DNA of 64,000 nt from an uncultured Bacteroidia bacterium (GCA_902794005.1 CADBFO010000004.1:62001-126000), one strand, 5' to 3'; counted from the first letter of the stretch, positions 35,491-45,680 are shown. Program-made: numbers and translations. Notes: generated by a model not told the origin, from the letters alone.

Positions 35491-36402
35491 TTATTTTAGA
35501 AGGGCACGAAGCGCTTTGGCGGCTTTCGTGTTGATGGAATGGCCGGGTTTGTAAGCCGTGATGCGGGCATTCAGGTAACCGCCGGCAAGACGCAGATCTC
35601 CCAGGAGATCCAGCAGTTTGTGCCGGCCGCATTCGTCGGGGAAATGGAGTTGCAGGTTGTTCAGATAGCCTTCGTCCGTGATGCGGATATCCGGCAGGTT
35701 GAAAAGGTAGGAGATGCTGCTCAGCTGCTCCTCGTTCACGGGATTCTCTACAATGACGATGGCGTTGTCCACGTCACCGCCCTTGATGAGGTTGTTCCGG
35801 AACAGATACTCGATTTCATGGAAGAACACGAAAGTGCGGCATACGCCGATTTCGCGGGCATAGTTGATGCTTTCGTCCCAATGGGCGCTCTGGATGCCCA
35901 GAATCTTGGAGTTGAAGTCCACCGTGATTTCGGCCGACGGTGCGGCGGAAGGGTCTATCCGCACCCACGAGCCGGTTCTGTCGTCCCGGATCTCCAGGGA
36001 CTGGGGAATGTCTATGTATTTTCTGGGAACCCCCTGGTCTTCCAGGCCGTCCTTCAGGATGGCTTCGCAGTAAAGGCGCGCGCTGCCGTCCAGGATGGGC
36101 ACTTCTACATTGTCCAGTTCAATGACGGCATTGTCCACGCCGAGCCCCGTGAGGGCGCTCATGATATGTTCAATGGTAACGGCAACGGCCTCATTGTGCG
36201 AGAGGGTGGTGCTCCGGGCCGTGTTGCTGACGTTTTCGGCCAGGGCTTCGATAACGGGCTTGCCCCTGAGGTCCGTCCGGCGGAACTGGATTCCGGAACC
36301 GGCCGGTGCGGGCATCACTTTCATATGGGCGTACGTCCCCGTATGGAGACCTTTCCCCTGGAAATAATAATTCTTTTTTAAGGTATGCTGGTTGTTCGGC
36401 AT
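35491..36402 (-). CDS. lpxC: UDP-3-O-acyl-N-acetylglucosamine deacetylase, not fused to FabZ
   Basis: LpxC is the zinc deacetylase that commits lipid A synthesis. The 303-residue protein has the active-site motif TIEHIMSAL (E78, H79), the zinc ligands H261 and D265 in GRHKLLDLLGD, and H288 in KPGHSIN. It stops at residue 303, soon after the GH motif. The usual Bacteroidota protein continues into a FabZ dehydratase (total about 460 residues). The end looks clean, with no FabZ remnant in the 7-bp gap. FabZ must be encoded elsewhere if present. Confidence 0.95.
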   Translation of the reverse strand: MPNNQHTLKKNYYFQGKGLHTGTYAHMKVMPAPAGSGIQFRRTDLRGKPVIEALAENVSNTARSTTLSHNEAVAVTIEHIMSALTGLGVDNAVIELDNVEVPILDGSARLYCEAILKDGLEDQGVPRKYIDIPQSLEIRDDRTGSWVRIDPSAAPSAEITVDFNSKILGIQSAHWDESINYAREIGVCRTFVFFHEIEYLFRNNLIKGGDVDNAIVIVENPVNEEQLSSISYLFNLPDIRITDEGYLNNLQLHFPDECGRHKLLDLLGDLRLAGGYLNARITAYKPGHSINTKAAKALRALLK

Positions 36403-36424
36403 GCTGATAGGATATATGCAAGAA

Positions 36425-37414
36425 TTATTCCTCGGCGGCTCTTTTGAAAATCGCGTAGGCTTTCATGAACTGGCGGGCCTGGATGGCGGGCGAGCCCAGC
36501 AGGACTTCCCCTTCTTTCCGGATGTTTCCGATGACGCCGCCCTGGGCCATGATGGTGGTGTGGTCTGCAATTTTGACATGGCCGGCGATGCCCACCTGAC
36601 CGCCGAAGATGCAGTACTTGCCCACTTCGGTGGAGCCGGCGATGCCCGTCAGGGCGGCCATGGCGGTATGGTCGCCGATAATGACATTGTGCGCGATCAT
36701 GCACAGGTTGTCGATGCGGACACCCTTGCCGATGATGGTGGATTCCATCTGGGCACGGTCCACGGTGGTGTTGGCCCCGATCTCCACATCGTCGCCGATG
36801 ATGACGTTCCCCAGATGCTCGATCTTTTCCCAGCTGCCGTCCGGACGCGGCGCGTTGCCGAAACCGTCGGCCCCGATGACCACCCCGCTGTGCAGGATGA
36901 CATTGTTGCCGATGACCATGCCGGGATAGATGCGGACGCCGGGGTAGAAAATGCAGTTTTTTCCGATGGTGCAGTTGTCTCCGATGTACACGTGCTCATG
37001 GATGATGGTGTTGTCTCCCACCTCCGTGTGCCGGCCGACGTAGGAGAAGTCTCCCACATAGACCTTCTTCCCGAAGCGGGTGGACCAGAACCAGCGGGCA
37101 CGGAGGCTGCGGTGGCGTTTGGCCTTTTTCTTTTTGTCCGACACGTATTTCAGGAGGTCGGCGATGGCCGAATAGGCGTTTTCAACCCTCACCAGCGTGG
37201 GCTTGACGGGCTGCTTGGGCTCGAAGGTCTTGTCCACGATGAGGATGGACGCCTCGCTTGTATAGACGTAGGGCTCGTATTTGGGATTGGCGAAAAAGCT
37301 CAGCTTGCCCGGTTTGCCGTGTTCGATCTTGGCAAACTGGGTGGCCTTGGCGTTTTCGTCCCCTTCGACAGACCCTTTCAGGAGCTGTGCCAGAAATTTT
37401 GCGGTAAGTTCCAT
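36425..37414 (-). CDS. lpxD: UDP-3-O-acylglucosamine N-acyltransferase
   Basis: LpxD adds the N-linked acyl chain after LpxC. The 329-residue protein has an N-terminal uridine-binding domain (about 1-105). A long left-handed beta-helix of hexapeptide repeats follows ([20 protein letters not shown] and others), with the catalytic histidine region [21 protein letters not shown] short C-terminal helix ends the protein. It precedes lpxC by 22 bp and overlaps the gpmI stop by 1 nt. Confidence 0.95.
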   Translation of the reverse strand: MELTAKFLAQLLKGSVEGDENAKATQFAKIEHGKPGKLSFFANPKYEPYVYTSEASILIVDKTFEPKQPVKPTLVRVENAYSAIADLLKYVSDKKKKAKRHRSLRARWFWSTRFGKKVYVGDFSYVGRHTEVGDNTIIHEHVYIGDNCTIGKNCIFYPGVRIYPGMVIGNNVILHSGVVIGADGFGNAPRPDGSWEKIEHLGNVIIGDDVEIGANTTVDRAQMESTIIGKGVRIDNLCMIAHNVIIGDHTAMAALTGIAGSTEVGKYCIFGGQVGIAGHVKIADHTTIMAQGGVIGNIRKEGEVLLGSPAIQARQFMKAYAIFKRAAEE

Positions 37415-38934
37415 TATATCAGCGGTTCAGCGGTCATGGCAGCAGGCTGCGGAATGCCCATGAGTTTCAGGATGGTGGGAGCTACGTTGCACAGGGCGCC
37501 GTCCTTGACATTCTTCACCGCGGGACCGGCGTTGATCACGACAAACTGCACGGTGTTGAGGGAATGGGCCGTGTTAGGGGTTCCGTCGGCGTTGACGGCG
37601 AAGTCTGCGTTGCCGTGGTCGGCGGTGAGAAGGACCACGTAGTCCATGGCGACGGCCTCTTCCACCACTTTCCCCACCAGCTTGTCAATGCAGGAGACGG
37701 CCTGGGTGATGGAGTTGTAAACGCCGGTATGGCCCACCATGTCGCCGTTGGCAAAATTGAGGATGATCATATCCTGTTTCCCGCCGCGGATTTCTCCGAT
37801 GAGTTTCTCGGCCACTTCGGGGGCGCTCATCTGGGGCAGAAGGTCGTAGGTGGGGACCTTCGGCGAGTTCACCAGGATGCGGTCTTCGTTCTCGAAGACG
37901 GTTTCGCGGCCGCCGTTGAAAAAGAAGGTGACATGGGCGTATTTTTCCGTTTCGGCAATGCGAAGCTGATGCTTGCCGGCCTTGGAAACGGTCTCTCCCA
38001 GGGTGTCCTGCACCAGTTCCTTGTCGAAAAGGATGTGGACGCCCTTGAAGGATGCATCATAGGGTGTGAGGCAGCAGTAGTACAGGGGAATGGTGTGCAT
38101 GCCTTCCTCCGGCATGTCCTGCTGGGTGAGGACGGAAGTGAGTTCGCGGGCGCGGTCGTTGCGGAAATTGTAGAAAATGACAGCGTCTCCCTCCTCGATG
38201 GTGGCGACGGGTTTTCCGTTCTCGGTGACCACGATGGGTTTGATGAACTCATCCGTGACGTCGGCGTCGTAGCTGGCCTGGATGCCGGCCTGGGCGCTCT
38301 CAAAAGCCGCACCCTTGCCCTCGACCAGGAGGTCGTAGGCTTCCTTCACGCGAGCCCAGCGCTTGTCGCGGTCCATGGCATAGAAGCGGCCGCAGACGGA
38401 AGCTACCTTTCCGCTGGTTTCCGCCATTTTCTCTTCCAGCTCTTTCACAAAGCCCAGGCCGCTGCGGGGATCCGTGTCGCGGCCGTCCATGAAGGCGTGG
38501 ACATAAACTTTCTCCAGTCCCGTTTCCTTGGCTACGCGAAGGAGTTCGTACACATGGTCCAGGGAACTGTGGACTCCGCCATGGGAGGTAAGTCCCATCA
38601 GATGGAGCTTTTTCCCGCTGGTCTTCACATAGTCGAAAGCGGCCTTGATTTCCTTGTTTTCCAGGAGTTTGTGTTCCCGGCATGCAATGTTGATCTTCAC
38701 GAGATCCTGATACACCACGCGGCCGGCCCCCAGGTTCATGTGACCCACCTCCGAGTTGCCCATCTGGCCGTCCGGAAGGCCCACGTATTCACCGCAGGCC
38801 TGCAGATGAGCGCAGGGGTATTTGGCGCGGAGGGCGTCGATATGGGGCGTACCCTTGGTCCAGATGGCGTTGGAGTAGTCGTGGCGGCCTTCTCCCCAGC
38901 CGTCCAGAATCATGAGAAGTACTTTTCTGTTCAT
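37414..38934 (-). CDS. gpmI: 2,3-bisphosphoglycerate-independent phosphoglycerate mutase
   Basis: GpmI interconverts 3- and 2-phosphoglycerate using two manganese ions. The 506-residue protein starts [20 protein letters not shown]. It has the catalytic serine in [20 protein letters not shown], the substrate loop [11 protein letters not shown] and C-terminal metal ligands in [11 protein letters not shown] and LTADHGNAD. It leads the leftward run lpxD-lpxC-lpxA-wbqC-like with overlapping or very short gaps, so glycolysis and lipid A genes may share a transcript. Confidence 0.96.
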   Translation of the reverse strand: MNRKVLLMILDGWGEGRHDYSNAIWTKGTPHIDALRAKYPCAHLQACGEYVGLPDGQMGNSEVGHMNLGAGRVVYQDLVKINIACREHKLLENKEIKAAFDYVKTSGKKLHLMGLTSHGGVHSSLDHVYELLRVAKETGLEKVYVHAFMDGRDTDPRSGLGFVKELEEKMAETSGKVASVCGRFYAMDRDKRWARVKEAYDLLVEGKGAAFESAQAGIQASYDADVTDEFIKPIVVTENGKPVATIEEGDAVIFYNFRNDRARELTSVLTQQDMPEEGMHTIPLYYCCLTPYDASFKGVHILFDKELVQDTLGETVSKAGKHQLRIAETEKYAHVTFFFNGGRETVFENEDRILVNSPKVPTYDLLPQMSAPEVAEKLIGEIRGGKQDMIILNFANGDMVGHTGVYNSITQAVSCIDKLVGKVVEEAVAMDYVVLLTADHGNADFAVNADGTPNTAHSLNTVQFVVINAGPAVKNVKDGALCNVAPTILKLMGIPQPAAMTAEPLI

Positions 38935-38967
38935 ATTATTTTTTACTTTTTATCAGGAACAACGAAG

Positions 38968-38996
38968 ACTGCCTGTTTGGGCAGTCTGCAAATTTA
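38968..38996 (-). promoter_or_regulatory. gpmI promoter box and leader hairpin
   Basis: TAAATTTG on the minus strand (38989-38996) overlaps the tilS stop codon. A hairpin AGACTGCC/GGCAGTCT (38968-38989) follows immediately in the leader. The -33 region (TTCG at 19 bp) is a poor match. The hairpin could also end tilS transcripts. Confidence 0.5.
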
Positions 38997-40070
38997 ATCA
39001 TTTTTCACGGAAATCCGAATAATCCGCCGGGTAGAATCTCCGACGCGTACGCTATGGTCGATGCAATGGGGGATGACGGCCAGGATGTGTTGCGGGTCCA
39101 GGGGGGAGCGGAGCAGGGGAACGAAGGGCTTTTCATCGGCCGGAATGTGATGGTCGGTAAACCAGTCCTGCATTTTTTTCTTCCCCGGGGCTCCGAGCGG
39201 GCGAATCCAGTCTCCGCTTTTCCATGGGCCGACGACGGGAGCCGTCCCTTCCGGGATTCCGGCCTTGTCCGCATCCAGGATCAGGACCCCCGCCGGCTGC
39301 TTCACCGGGAGACTTCCGTCCCAGGCTTCCTCCTGCATGGTGATTTCGCCATTCCGTGTACCGGAAGGCCCAGGCTCCCCGATTTCGCCATCCCGTGCAC
39401 CCAAGGGCCCTGTTTCGTGCCCAAGCTCCATTTCTTCATGGAAGCGGGCCATGTCCCGGTTCAGGGTCTGGACGAAGGAAGGGTTGATGTCGGCAAAAAC
39501 CGGAAAGACCAGGTTCCGGATTTTGTTGCGCTTGTAATCGTTCAGGACGTTGGTGCCGTCTTCCCGCCAGGCGAGTCCGTTTTCCTTTGCGAAAGCCTCG
39601 ATTTCTGCCCGGGTCATCCGCAGGAGGGGCCTCAGGAGGGGAATGTCGGCATACTCCGGGTCCGGAAGGAAGCCGTTTTCTTTCATGCCGGTGATGCCGC
39701 GAAGGCCCGTCCCGCGCAGCAGGTTCAGCATCAGTGTTTCCGCGTTGTCATTGGCATTGTGCGCCACGGCCACGCCTTCATAAGCGAACGCCCGGCACAG
39801 TTGTCCGAACCAGCGGTAACGCAGCCGGCGGGCGGCCATTTCCACGGAAATGCCCTGCTCCCGGGCAAAAGCCCTGGTGTCGAAACGCTTGACATGGCAG
39901 AGAATGCCGTGCTCCGCCGCCCAGGCCCGTACGTGGGCTTCGTCGGCGTCGCTGTCGTCCCCGCGGAGCGAGAAGTTGCAGTGTGCAACGGCAAAAGCCC
40001 CGCCGCTCAGACGGAGCTTTTCTGCCAGGCACATGGAATCGATGCCTCCGCTGACGGCGACAAGCAGCAT
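38994..40070 (-). CDS. tilS: tRNA(Ile)-lysidine synthetase
   Basis: TilS modifies C34 of tRNA-Ile2 to lysidine so that it reads AUA. The chosen ATG gives MLLVAVSGGIDSMCLAEKL with the ATP-binding SGGxDS motif at the start. Further motifs are VAHCNFSLRGDDSDADE, AHNANDNAETLMLNLLRGTGL and REDGTN...YKRNKIRN. At 358 residues it is shorter than many Bacteroidota TilS proteins (about 430-450), and the C-terminal TilS domain is compressed around KKKMQDWFTDHHIP. It overlaps the DUF3078 gene by 1 nt. Upstream in-frame sequence is a shadow. Confidence 0.92.
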   Translation of the reverse strand: MLLVAVSGGIDSMCLAEKLRLSGGAFAVAHCNFSLRGDDSDADEAHVRAWAAEHGILCHVKRFDTRAFAREQGISVEMAARRLRYRWFGQLCRAFAYEGVAVAHNANDNAETLMLNLLRGTGLRGITGMKENGFLPDPEYADIPLLRPLLRMTRAEIEAFAKENGLAWREDGTNVLNDYKRNKIRNLVFPVFADINPSFVQTLNRDMARFHEEMELGHETGPLGARDGEIGEPGPSGTRNGEITMQEEAWDGSLPVKQPAGVLILDADKAGIPEGTAPVVGPWKSGDWIRPLGAPGKKKMQDWFTDHHIPADEKPFVPLLRSPLDPQHILAVIPHCIDHSVRVGDSTRRIIRISVKND

Positions 40071-41119
40071 CAGTGATTGTGGGTGATGGTGTAGGAGAAG
40101 CCGAACTCCAGGTATTCCTTGAACTGGACGCCCTTGGTGTCGGCCACGCCGTCCTTGTTGCTGTCCCTTACGATGACGAGGGGATCGTAAATGAGGTTGG
40201 TGCTCAAGGTCAGGGAGAAGAACTTCAGCAGGCGCCACATGATTTTGTTGTCCCAGGTGATACGGGGCTCGATTTTGGGCGTAAGATAGTTGTAAAAGAG
40301 GGATGCTTCCGTCTTGTATGAGAAAACGTCGTTGATGACCCAGGACATCTCGGCATTGATTTTGGCACCGAATTCCATGCGCACCGGACGGTAGTTGGTC
40401 CCGACGGAGGCGTCCAGTCCTGCCGAACGCAGATCCATACCGTAGGTTTTCCGGAGCTCGGGGATTCCCACGATCACGGCACCTCCGGACAGGGGCGCCA
40501 CGTTGAGGGTGAACCAGGGCGCGGGCGTCCAGAGGGCACCGATACCCAGGTTGATGTAGGCCGGAGCGAAGAAACCGGACTTGAGCGAGCGGGCGTTGAG
40601 CCAGTCCTGGACGGTGGGCTCGTCGGTTCCGTCGCTTTTGGGCGTTCCATAGGCGTAGTTGTTGTCGAACTGCGTGAGGAAATTGAAACTGAACGAGTAG
40701 GCGATATTCTTCACCGGGGTCTTGTATCCCCATTTGGCATCAAAGTAAATGCGGTCCTTATTCTTCTGCAGGATGGGTTTGTCGGCACTGTAAAGGAAAC
40801 CATAGTCCAATTGCAGATGGTTCACTCCCAGCAGTTTTCCTTTTTCGAATTTGTTGGTGAGGTCGATTGCCCCCGCCAGGGAGACATTGTTGTAGCCGCC
40901 GGCGGCCCACTGGGAAAGGTATGTCTGGCCGAAGTTGATGTTGGTCAGCAGGGTGGTGTTCCAGTAGCGGGGATTCTTGGGCGCTTCGGGAACATCGTCT
41001 GCGGCGCTGAGGGCGGCAGCCGCTTCTGCGGCCGCTTCCTGCGTATTCTGCGCCTGCACCGCCAGGGTGGCGGCCATCAGGCCGATGATAAGGAATAATT
41101 TCTTCTTCATGGGTTTCAC
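40070..41119 (-). CDS. DUF3078 outer-membrane beta-barrel protein
   Basis: The 349-residue protein has a signal peptide (MKKKLFLIIGLMAATLAVQAQ; an upstream ATG adds MKP). An Ala/Glu-rich linker follows, then many amphipathic strands ending aromatic, such as YWNTTLLTNINFGQTYLSQW and GYNNVSLAGAIDLTNKFEKG. It ends EYLEFGFSYTITHNH. The N-terminal WxxxxxxxxNFxQxxxxxWxAGG pattern is the DUF3078 hallmark in Bacteroidota. Function is unknown. It lies between proS and tilS, overlapping the latter, so the barrel and the tRNA enzymes share a transcript. Confidence 0.85.
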   Translation of the reverse strand: MKPMKKKLFLIIGLMAATLAVQAQNTQEAAAEAAAALSAADDVPEAPKNPRYWNTTLLTNINFGQTYLSQWAAGGYNNVSLAGAIDLTNKFEKGKLLGVNHLQLDYGFLYSADKPILQKNKDRIYFDAKWGYKTPVKNIAYSFSFNFLTQFDNNYAYGTPKSDGTDEPTVQDWLNARSLKSGFFAPAYINLGIGALWTPAPWFTLNVAPLSGGAVIVGIPELRKTYGMDLRSAGLDASVGTNYRPVRMEFGAKINAEMSWVINDVFSYKTEASLFYNYLTPKIEPRITWDNKIMWRLLKFFSLTLSTNLIYDPLVIVRDSNKDGVADTKGVQFKEYLEFGFSYTITHNH

Positions 41120-41134
41120 TACTTTAAACAGGGA

Positions 41135-42613
41135 TTAATAAGAGCGGGCGAAAAGGACTCGCTGGTGGGAAGGCTTGCCGGTATAGATGCACTTTCCTTC
41201 CTCCATGCACACGGCGCTGTCCACGGGGATGCAGCGAATGGTGGCCTTGGTCTCTTCCTGGATCTTGGCTTCCGTCTCGGCCGTCCCGTCCCAATGGGCC
41301 AGGAGGAAGCCGCCTTTCTCGATCTCTGCCTTGAACTCTTCCCAGGTGTCCACTTTGCGGGTGGAAGCGTCCCGGAAGGCCAGGGCCTTGTTGTAAATGT
41401 TCTTCTGGATGTCGTCCAGCAGGCCGATGATTCGGTCTTCGAGGCCTTCAATCGGTTCGGAAATCTTTTCCAGCGTATCGCGGCGGGCCACTTCCACGGT
41501 TCCGTTCTGCAGGTCGCGCGGGCCCATGGCCAGACGCACCGGTACGCCCTTGAGTTCCCATTCGGCAAACTTGAAGCCGGGACGGAGGGTGTCGCGGTCG
41601 TCGATTTCCACCGTATGGCCCTTGGCGTCCAGGGCCTTCTTGAGCTCGTACATCTTGTCCAGGACGGCGTTTCTTTCCTCTTCGCTCTTGTAGATGGGAA
41701 CCATCACCACCTGGATGGGGGCCAGGGCGGGCGGGAGAACCAGGCCGTTGTCATCTCCGTGGGACATGATGAGGGCGCCCATCAGACGGGTGCTCACACC
41801 CCAGGAAGTGGCCCAGACATAGTCCTGCTTGCCTTCCTTGTTGGTGAAGGTTACATCGAAACTTTTGGCGAAATTCTGGCCCAGGAAATGGGATGTGCCG
41901 GCCTGCAGGGCCTTTCCGTCCTGCATGAGGGCCTCGATGGTCATGGTGTCCAGGGCACCGGCGAAACGCTCGCCGGGGCTCTTGTGGCCCACTACGACGG
42001 GAAGGGCCATCACTTCGCGGACGAAACGGGCATAGACATTGACCATCTGTTCTTTGCGGGCCTCGGCCTCCTGGGCGCTTGCATGGGCGGTATGCCCTTC
42101 CTGCCAGAGGAATTCGGCCGTGCGGAGGAACAGGCGGGTGCGCATCTCCCAACGGACGACATTGCACCACTGGTTGCACAGGATGGGAAGGTCTCTCCAG
42201 CTGTGGACCCAGTTTTTATATGTGTTCCAGATAATGGTCTCCGAGGTGGGACGGACAATGAGCTCTTCTTCCAGTCTGGCCTCCGGATCCACAACGATGC
42301 CATTGCCTTCGGGATCGTTCATCAGGCGGTGGTGCGTGACGACGGCGCACTCTTTGGCGAAGCCGGCCACATGTTCGGCCTCGCGGCTGAAGAACGACTT
42401 GGGAATGAAGAGCGGGAAATAGGCGTTCTTCACGCCGGTTTCCTTGAACATGCCGTCCAGGATGTGCTGCATCTTTTCCCAGATGGCATATCCGTAGGGC
42501 TTGATGACCATGCAGCCGCGGACCGCGGACTGTTCTGCCAAATCTGCTTTCACTACCAGGTCGTTATACCACTGGGAGTAGTTCTCTTGCCGTTTCGTTA
42601 CCTCTTTTGCCAT
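41135..42613 (-). CDS. proS: Prolyl-tRNA synthetase, eukaryote/archaea-like type
   Basis: ProRS charges tRNA-Pro. The 492-residue class II enzyme starts [20 protein letters not shown] and has motif 2 around [28 protein letters not shown] and the [15 protein letters not shown] region. A C-terminal anticodon-binding part and the extra zinc-binding-like C-terminal domain complete it. It lacks the long YbaK-like editing insertion of E. coli-type ProRS, so it is the shorter archaeal/eukaryote-like form. A start at 42661 would add 16 unlikely residues in the leader. Confidence 0.95.
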   Translation of the reverse strand: MAKEVTKRQENYSQWYNDLVVKADLAEQSAVRGCMVIKPYGYAIWEKMQHILDGMFKETGVKNAYFPLFIPKSFFSREAEHVAGFAKECAVVTHHRLMNDPEGNGIVVDPEARLEEELIVRPTSETIIWNTYKNWVHSWRDLPILCNQWCNVVRWEMRTRLFLRTAEFLWQEGHTAHASAQEAEARKEQMVNVYARFVREVMALPVVVGHKSPGERFAGALDTMTIEALMQDGKALQAGTSHFLGQNFAKSFDVTFTNKEGKQDYVWATSWGVSTRLMGALIMSHGDDNGLVLPPALAPIQVVMVPIYKSEEERNAVLDKMYELKKALDAKGHTVEIDDRDTLRPGFKFAEWELKGVPVRLAMGPRDLQNGTVEVARRDTLEKISEPIEGLEDRIIGLLDDIQKNIYNKALAFRDASTRKVDTWEEFKAEIEKGGFLLAHWDGTAETEAKIQEETKATIRCIPVDSAVCMEEGKCIYTGKPSHQRVLFARSY

Positions 42614-42703
42614 AATAAATATTTGTTTTTTTTCGTTTTTGTGCTTATAATTGCCCTCCATAGGGGCTTAAAGGTATTAAAATTGCAGTATAGCCCTGAT
42701 AAG

Positions 42704-42728
42704 CCCGGAGAATCCGGGCACAAAGATA
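42704..42728 (-). promoter_or_regulatory. proS promoter box and leader hairpin
   Basis: TATCTTTG on the minus strand (42721-42728) is followed at once by a hairpin, GCCCGGA/TCCGGGC (42704-42720). The leader to the proS ATG is about 100 nt. I looked for a T-box and saw none. Confidence 0.5.
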
Positions 42729-42745
42729 CTTATTTTTATTGGATT

Positions 42746-42754
42746 AAAGGAGGT
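42746..42754 (+). promoter_or_regulatory. Strong Shine-Dalgarno site for the repeat lipoprotein
   Basis: AAAGGAGGT ends 7 nt before the ATG at 42762. A full-length Shine-Dalgarno sequence is unusual in this phylum, where most starts, including those in this window, have none. Confidence 0.6.
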
Positions 42755-42761
42755 ACTGACG

Positions 42762-43979
42762 ATGAAAAAGAGTTTTTTGGCCTATGCCGTTGTGGCTTTC
42801 GCCGCCCTGGGCTGCTCTTCCACGAGCCAGCTTCAGACAAAAGTCTATGATGACGGTGTCTATACCCGTCCTTCTGTCGTTCCTGCCGCCCAAGTGGCCG
42901 TGGCAGATTCCGAATTGGATAATCTCCTTGCAGAGAGCAAGCAATCCCAAGCTTATATCATCAACAGCCAGGGAGACACCCTGGTGGTACCTGCAGGCAA
43001 AAAGGTTCAGTTCACCAACACCACGGAACTGGTGGTGGCGGATTCCCCGTCCTGGCTGTACGACTATCCCTGGACATACAGTCCCTGGTATTTCCGGGAT
43101 TTCCATTACTGGCACAACCCGTGGTATTACAGTCCCTGGTATTACGACCGCTGGGCCTGGGATCCGTGGTATTACGACTACTGGCATTTCCGCCCGTATT
43201 ACCGGTCATTCGCCTGGTCCTTCTGGTATGATCCCTTCTACGCCCCGTGGCATCACTATACCTGGTATGGGCCTTACGGCCATCCCTATTTTTACGGAGG
43301 GTATTATCACGGTCCCGTCGTCTGGTTCGGTGGCGGCGGAAGGGTTCACACAACCCCTTATGCCGGACAGTCCTTTGCCCGCGGCGGCATTTCCCGTTCG
43401 GCCGGACGCAGCCTGACAGACCGCCATGCCTCGTCCCGCAGCCGCACCGCCTCTGCCACCAAGGCCGGCTCTTCCAGTCGCTCCGGCGTAACCACCCGTT
43501 CGGCTTCCGGACGCTCCGGCGTGACCACCCGTGCCGGCGGCACCAGCCGCAGCGCCTCCTCCGTGACCCGCAGTGCGGCCCCGGTCACCCGCTCTTCTTC
43601 CGTGAGCGGCGGTACCAGCCGTTCCTCCGGCAGTGCCACCCGTTCCTCCGGCAGTGTCGGCCGTTCTTCGGGCAGCGCCACCCGTTCCTCCGGCAGCAGC
43701 GGCGCCTATCGTTCGGCCGGCGGCGGCAGCCGTTCCTCCGGCAGCGTCACCCGTTCTTCCGGCAGCGGCACCTATCGCTCCTCCGACAGCGGTTCCTACC
43801 GTTCTTCCGGCTCTTCTTCCCGCTCCTCTTCCGGCGGCGGTTATTCCGGCGGCGGCAGCGTCCGCTCGTCCGGTGGCGGCTATTCCGGCGGTGGCTATTC
43901 CGGTGGCGGCGGTTCCCGTTCGTCCGGCGGCGGTTATTCCGGTGGCGGTGGATCCCGTTCTTCCGGCGGACGCCGTTAA
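42762..43979 (+). CDS. Lipoprotein with aromatic central region and Ser/Gly/Arg repeats
   Basis: The 405-residue protein has a lipoprotein signal (MKKSFLAYAVVAFAALGC). A region with GDTLVVPAGKKVQFTN follows. A remarkable Tyr/Trp/Pro-rich stretch (about residues 100-190) is built on units like SPWYYDRWAWDPWYYDYW. The C-terminal half (about 210-405) is mostly Ser, Gly, Arg and Thr, with units such as TRSSGS and GGGYSGGG. No catalytic motif is seen. Similar proteins are found in Bacteroidales without known function; an extracellular, adhesive or structural role is a guess. The DNA repeats behind the tail are prone to length change. Confidence 0.8.
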   Translation: MKKSFLAYAVVAFAALGCSSTSQLQTKVYDDGVYTRPSVVPAAQVAVADSELDNLLAESKQSQAYIINSQGDTLVVPAGKKVQFTNTTELVVADSPSWLYDYPWTYSPWYFRDFHYWHNPWYYSPWYYDRWAWDPWYYDYWHFRPYYRSFAWSFWYDPFYAPWHHYTWYGPYGHPYFYGGYYHGPVVWFGGGGRVHTTPYAGQSFARGGISRSAGRSLTDRHASSRSRTASATKAGSSSRSGVTTRSASGRSGVTTRAGGTSRSASSVTRSAAPVTRSSSVSGGTSRSSGSATRSSGSVGRSSGSATRSSGSSGAYRSAGGGSRSSGSVTRSSGSGTYRSSDSGSYRSSGSSSRSSSGGGYSGGGSVRSSGGGYSGGGYSGGGGSRSSGGGYSGGGGSRSSGGRR

Positions 43980-44000
43980 CCTTCAATGCAACTTACTATT

Positions 44001-45680
44001 ATGAAAAGGATATTGACCTTCATTTTGGGAACGGCCGTCACCGTGGCGGCCGCTGCCCAGGACTGGCAGGATGCCCGTTTCTTTACTGAAAACAATTACA
44101 TCGGTACGGCCCGTACCCTGGGCATGGGCAATGCCGTCACCGCCATCGGCGGAGACCCCGGAAGCGTTTCCATCAATCCGGCCGGCTCATCCGTCGCCTC
44201 GTATTCCCAGTTTGTCATCAGTCCCGGTTTCACCCTTTCCACCACCGGTGTCAAGGGCGTCGTGGAGCAGGGGAGTACCGGCGCCGTCGGGCTCGGGGAT
44301 GCCGTCCGTACCAATTATGGCCGCTTCTCCCTCCCCAGCGTGGGAGCCATCTTTACGATGAACAGCGGGCGCCGCTCGGGTTGGAAGCGCACTTCCTTCG
44401 GCTTTGTGCTCAATTCCACCAACAACTACACCGGCCGTTTCAACGCCTCCGGCGTCAATGCCGACAATTCCTACGCCGCTTCCCTCGCTTCGTCGGCCGA
44501 AGGCTATTCGGAGACCGTTCTGGGTTCCGAAAGCTGGTGGTACGATGGGGGAGACCTCGCCCGCATGCCCAAATGGGTGGATATGATGGGATACCGTGCC
44601 GGCATGTTCAACGGCATTCCCGGGGATCCCGGCCGCTTCCAGGCTGTCACCGAGGTGCGGGATGCCGCCGGCAACTGCTGGCTGGCCGCGCCGCTGTACC
44701 AGAAATACGGCCAGCAGACCTACGGAAACAAGTATGACGTGGTTTTCAATTTTTCCGCCGATTATGACGACAAGTTCTACATCGGTGCCAACCTGGGACT
44801 GACATCGCTGTCCTACAGCATGTCGGAATTCTTCTACGAAGCTCCGGATAATCCGGACGATTTCCCCGTCATCGAATACACGGACGGAACGCGCGCCGCC
44901 CTGAGCAGTGTGCAGATGAAGCACAATTATACACTTCGGGGAACCGGGGTGTATGCCAAACTGGGCTTCCTGTGGCGTCCCGTCGCCGGTCTTCGCCTGG
45001 GCGGTGCCGTTCAGACGCCCACCTTGGTGAATTACACGGCCCGCCAGGCCTTCTCCGGCGAGGTCATCATGACCGGGAAGAGCCTGGTTCCTTCCACAAC
45101 GCCGGAAGACTCCTGGTCTTTCCGTATGCAGGAACCCTGGCGCTTCAATATGGGTGTCGCCTACAGCTTCGGCAATGTGGCCGTCATCAGCGCAGACTAT
45201 GAACTGGCCAGTTACAGGAGCATCCATTACCGCTCGGTGGACAGTTCCCTTCCTCAGTACCTGGCTGACGCCAATGCCGATATCCGGGATGCCCTCGGCA
45301 TGGCTCATCAGGCACGTGTGGGCGTGGAAATCAAACCGACGGCAGCCTTCTCGCTCCGTGCCGGATACAACCTGATCACATACGGCCAGAAGAACTGGCT
45401 GGAGGCAGACTGGACCGTTACGCCGCTCACCGCTTCGGAGAAGGTCTCCCTTTGGAAACACACCGTGTCCGTGGGCGCCGGCTATTCCTTTGGTTCCTTC
45501 TTCCTGGACGCTGCGGCCCGTTTCCGGATGGCTCCCAAGGAGTATATGATGCCCTACCATTATTATGGATATGACAGTTCCTTTACCAACAAGTACATCG
45601 ATTGGAGCGTTCTTACCCCGGAAGTGGAGATTCGGCCCAATGTGGTGGACATTGTTCTCACGGCGGGATGGCGTTTCTGA
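44001..45680 (+). CDS. OmpP1/FadL/TodX-like outer-membrane transporter
   Basis: The 559-residue protein has a signal peptide (MKRILTFILGTAVTVAAAAQ). The OmpP1/FadL-type N-terminal segment follows, ARTLGMGNAVTAIGGDPGSV then INPAGSS, and after that a beta-barrel pattern ending VVDIVLTAGWRF with a terminal aromatic. FadL-family proteins carry hydrophobic compounds across the outer membrane; the substrate here is unknown. An ATG at 43986 would add five residues (MQLTI). It follows the repeat lipoprotein by 21 bp and is probably co-transcribed. Confidence 0.85.
   Translation: MKRILTFILGTAVTVAAAAQDWQDARFFTENNYIGTARTLGMGNAVTAIGGDPGSVSINPAGSSVASYSQFVISPGFTLSTTGVKGVVEQGSTGAVGLGDAVRTNYGRFSLPSVGAIFTMNSGRRSGWKRTSFGFVLNSTNNYTGRFNASGVNADNSYAASLASSAEGYSETVLGSESWWYDGGDLARMPKWVDMMGYRAGMFNGIPGDPGRFQAVTEVRDAAGNCWLAAPLYQKYGQQTYGNKYDVVFNFSADYDDKFYIGANLGLTSLSYSMSEFFYEAPDNPDDFPVIEYTDGTRAALSSVQMKHNYTLRGTGVYAKLGFLWRPVAGLRLGGAVQTPTLVNYTARQAFSGEVIMTGKSLVPSTTPEDSWSFRMQEPWRFNMGVAYSFGNVAVISADYELASYRSIHYRSVDSSLPQYLADANADIRDALGMAHQARVGVEIKPTAAFSLRAGYNLITYGQKNWLEADWTVTPLTASEKVSLWKHTVSVGAGYSFGSFFLDAAARFRMAPKEYMMPYHYYGYDSSFTNKYIDWSVLTPEVEIRPNVVDIVLTAGWRF

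Noticed and set aside
38994..40733. tilS extended to 579 codons
   Set aside because: The extra N-terminal part overlaps the DUF3078 gene in another frame, and TilS proteins start at the SGGxDS segment, which fits the ATG at 40068-40070.
42614..42730. T-box riboswitch upstream of proS
   Set aside because: No specifier stem or T-box sequence could be found; only a short hairpin follows the promoter.
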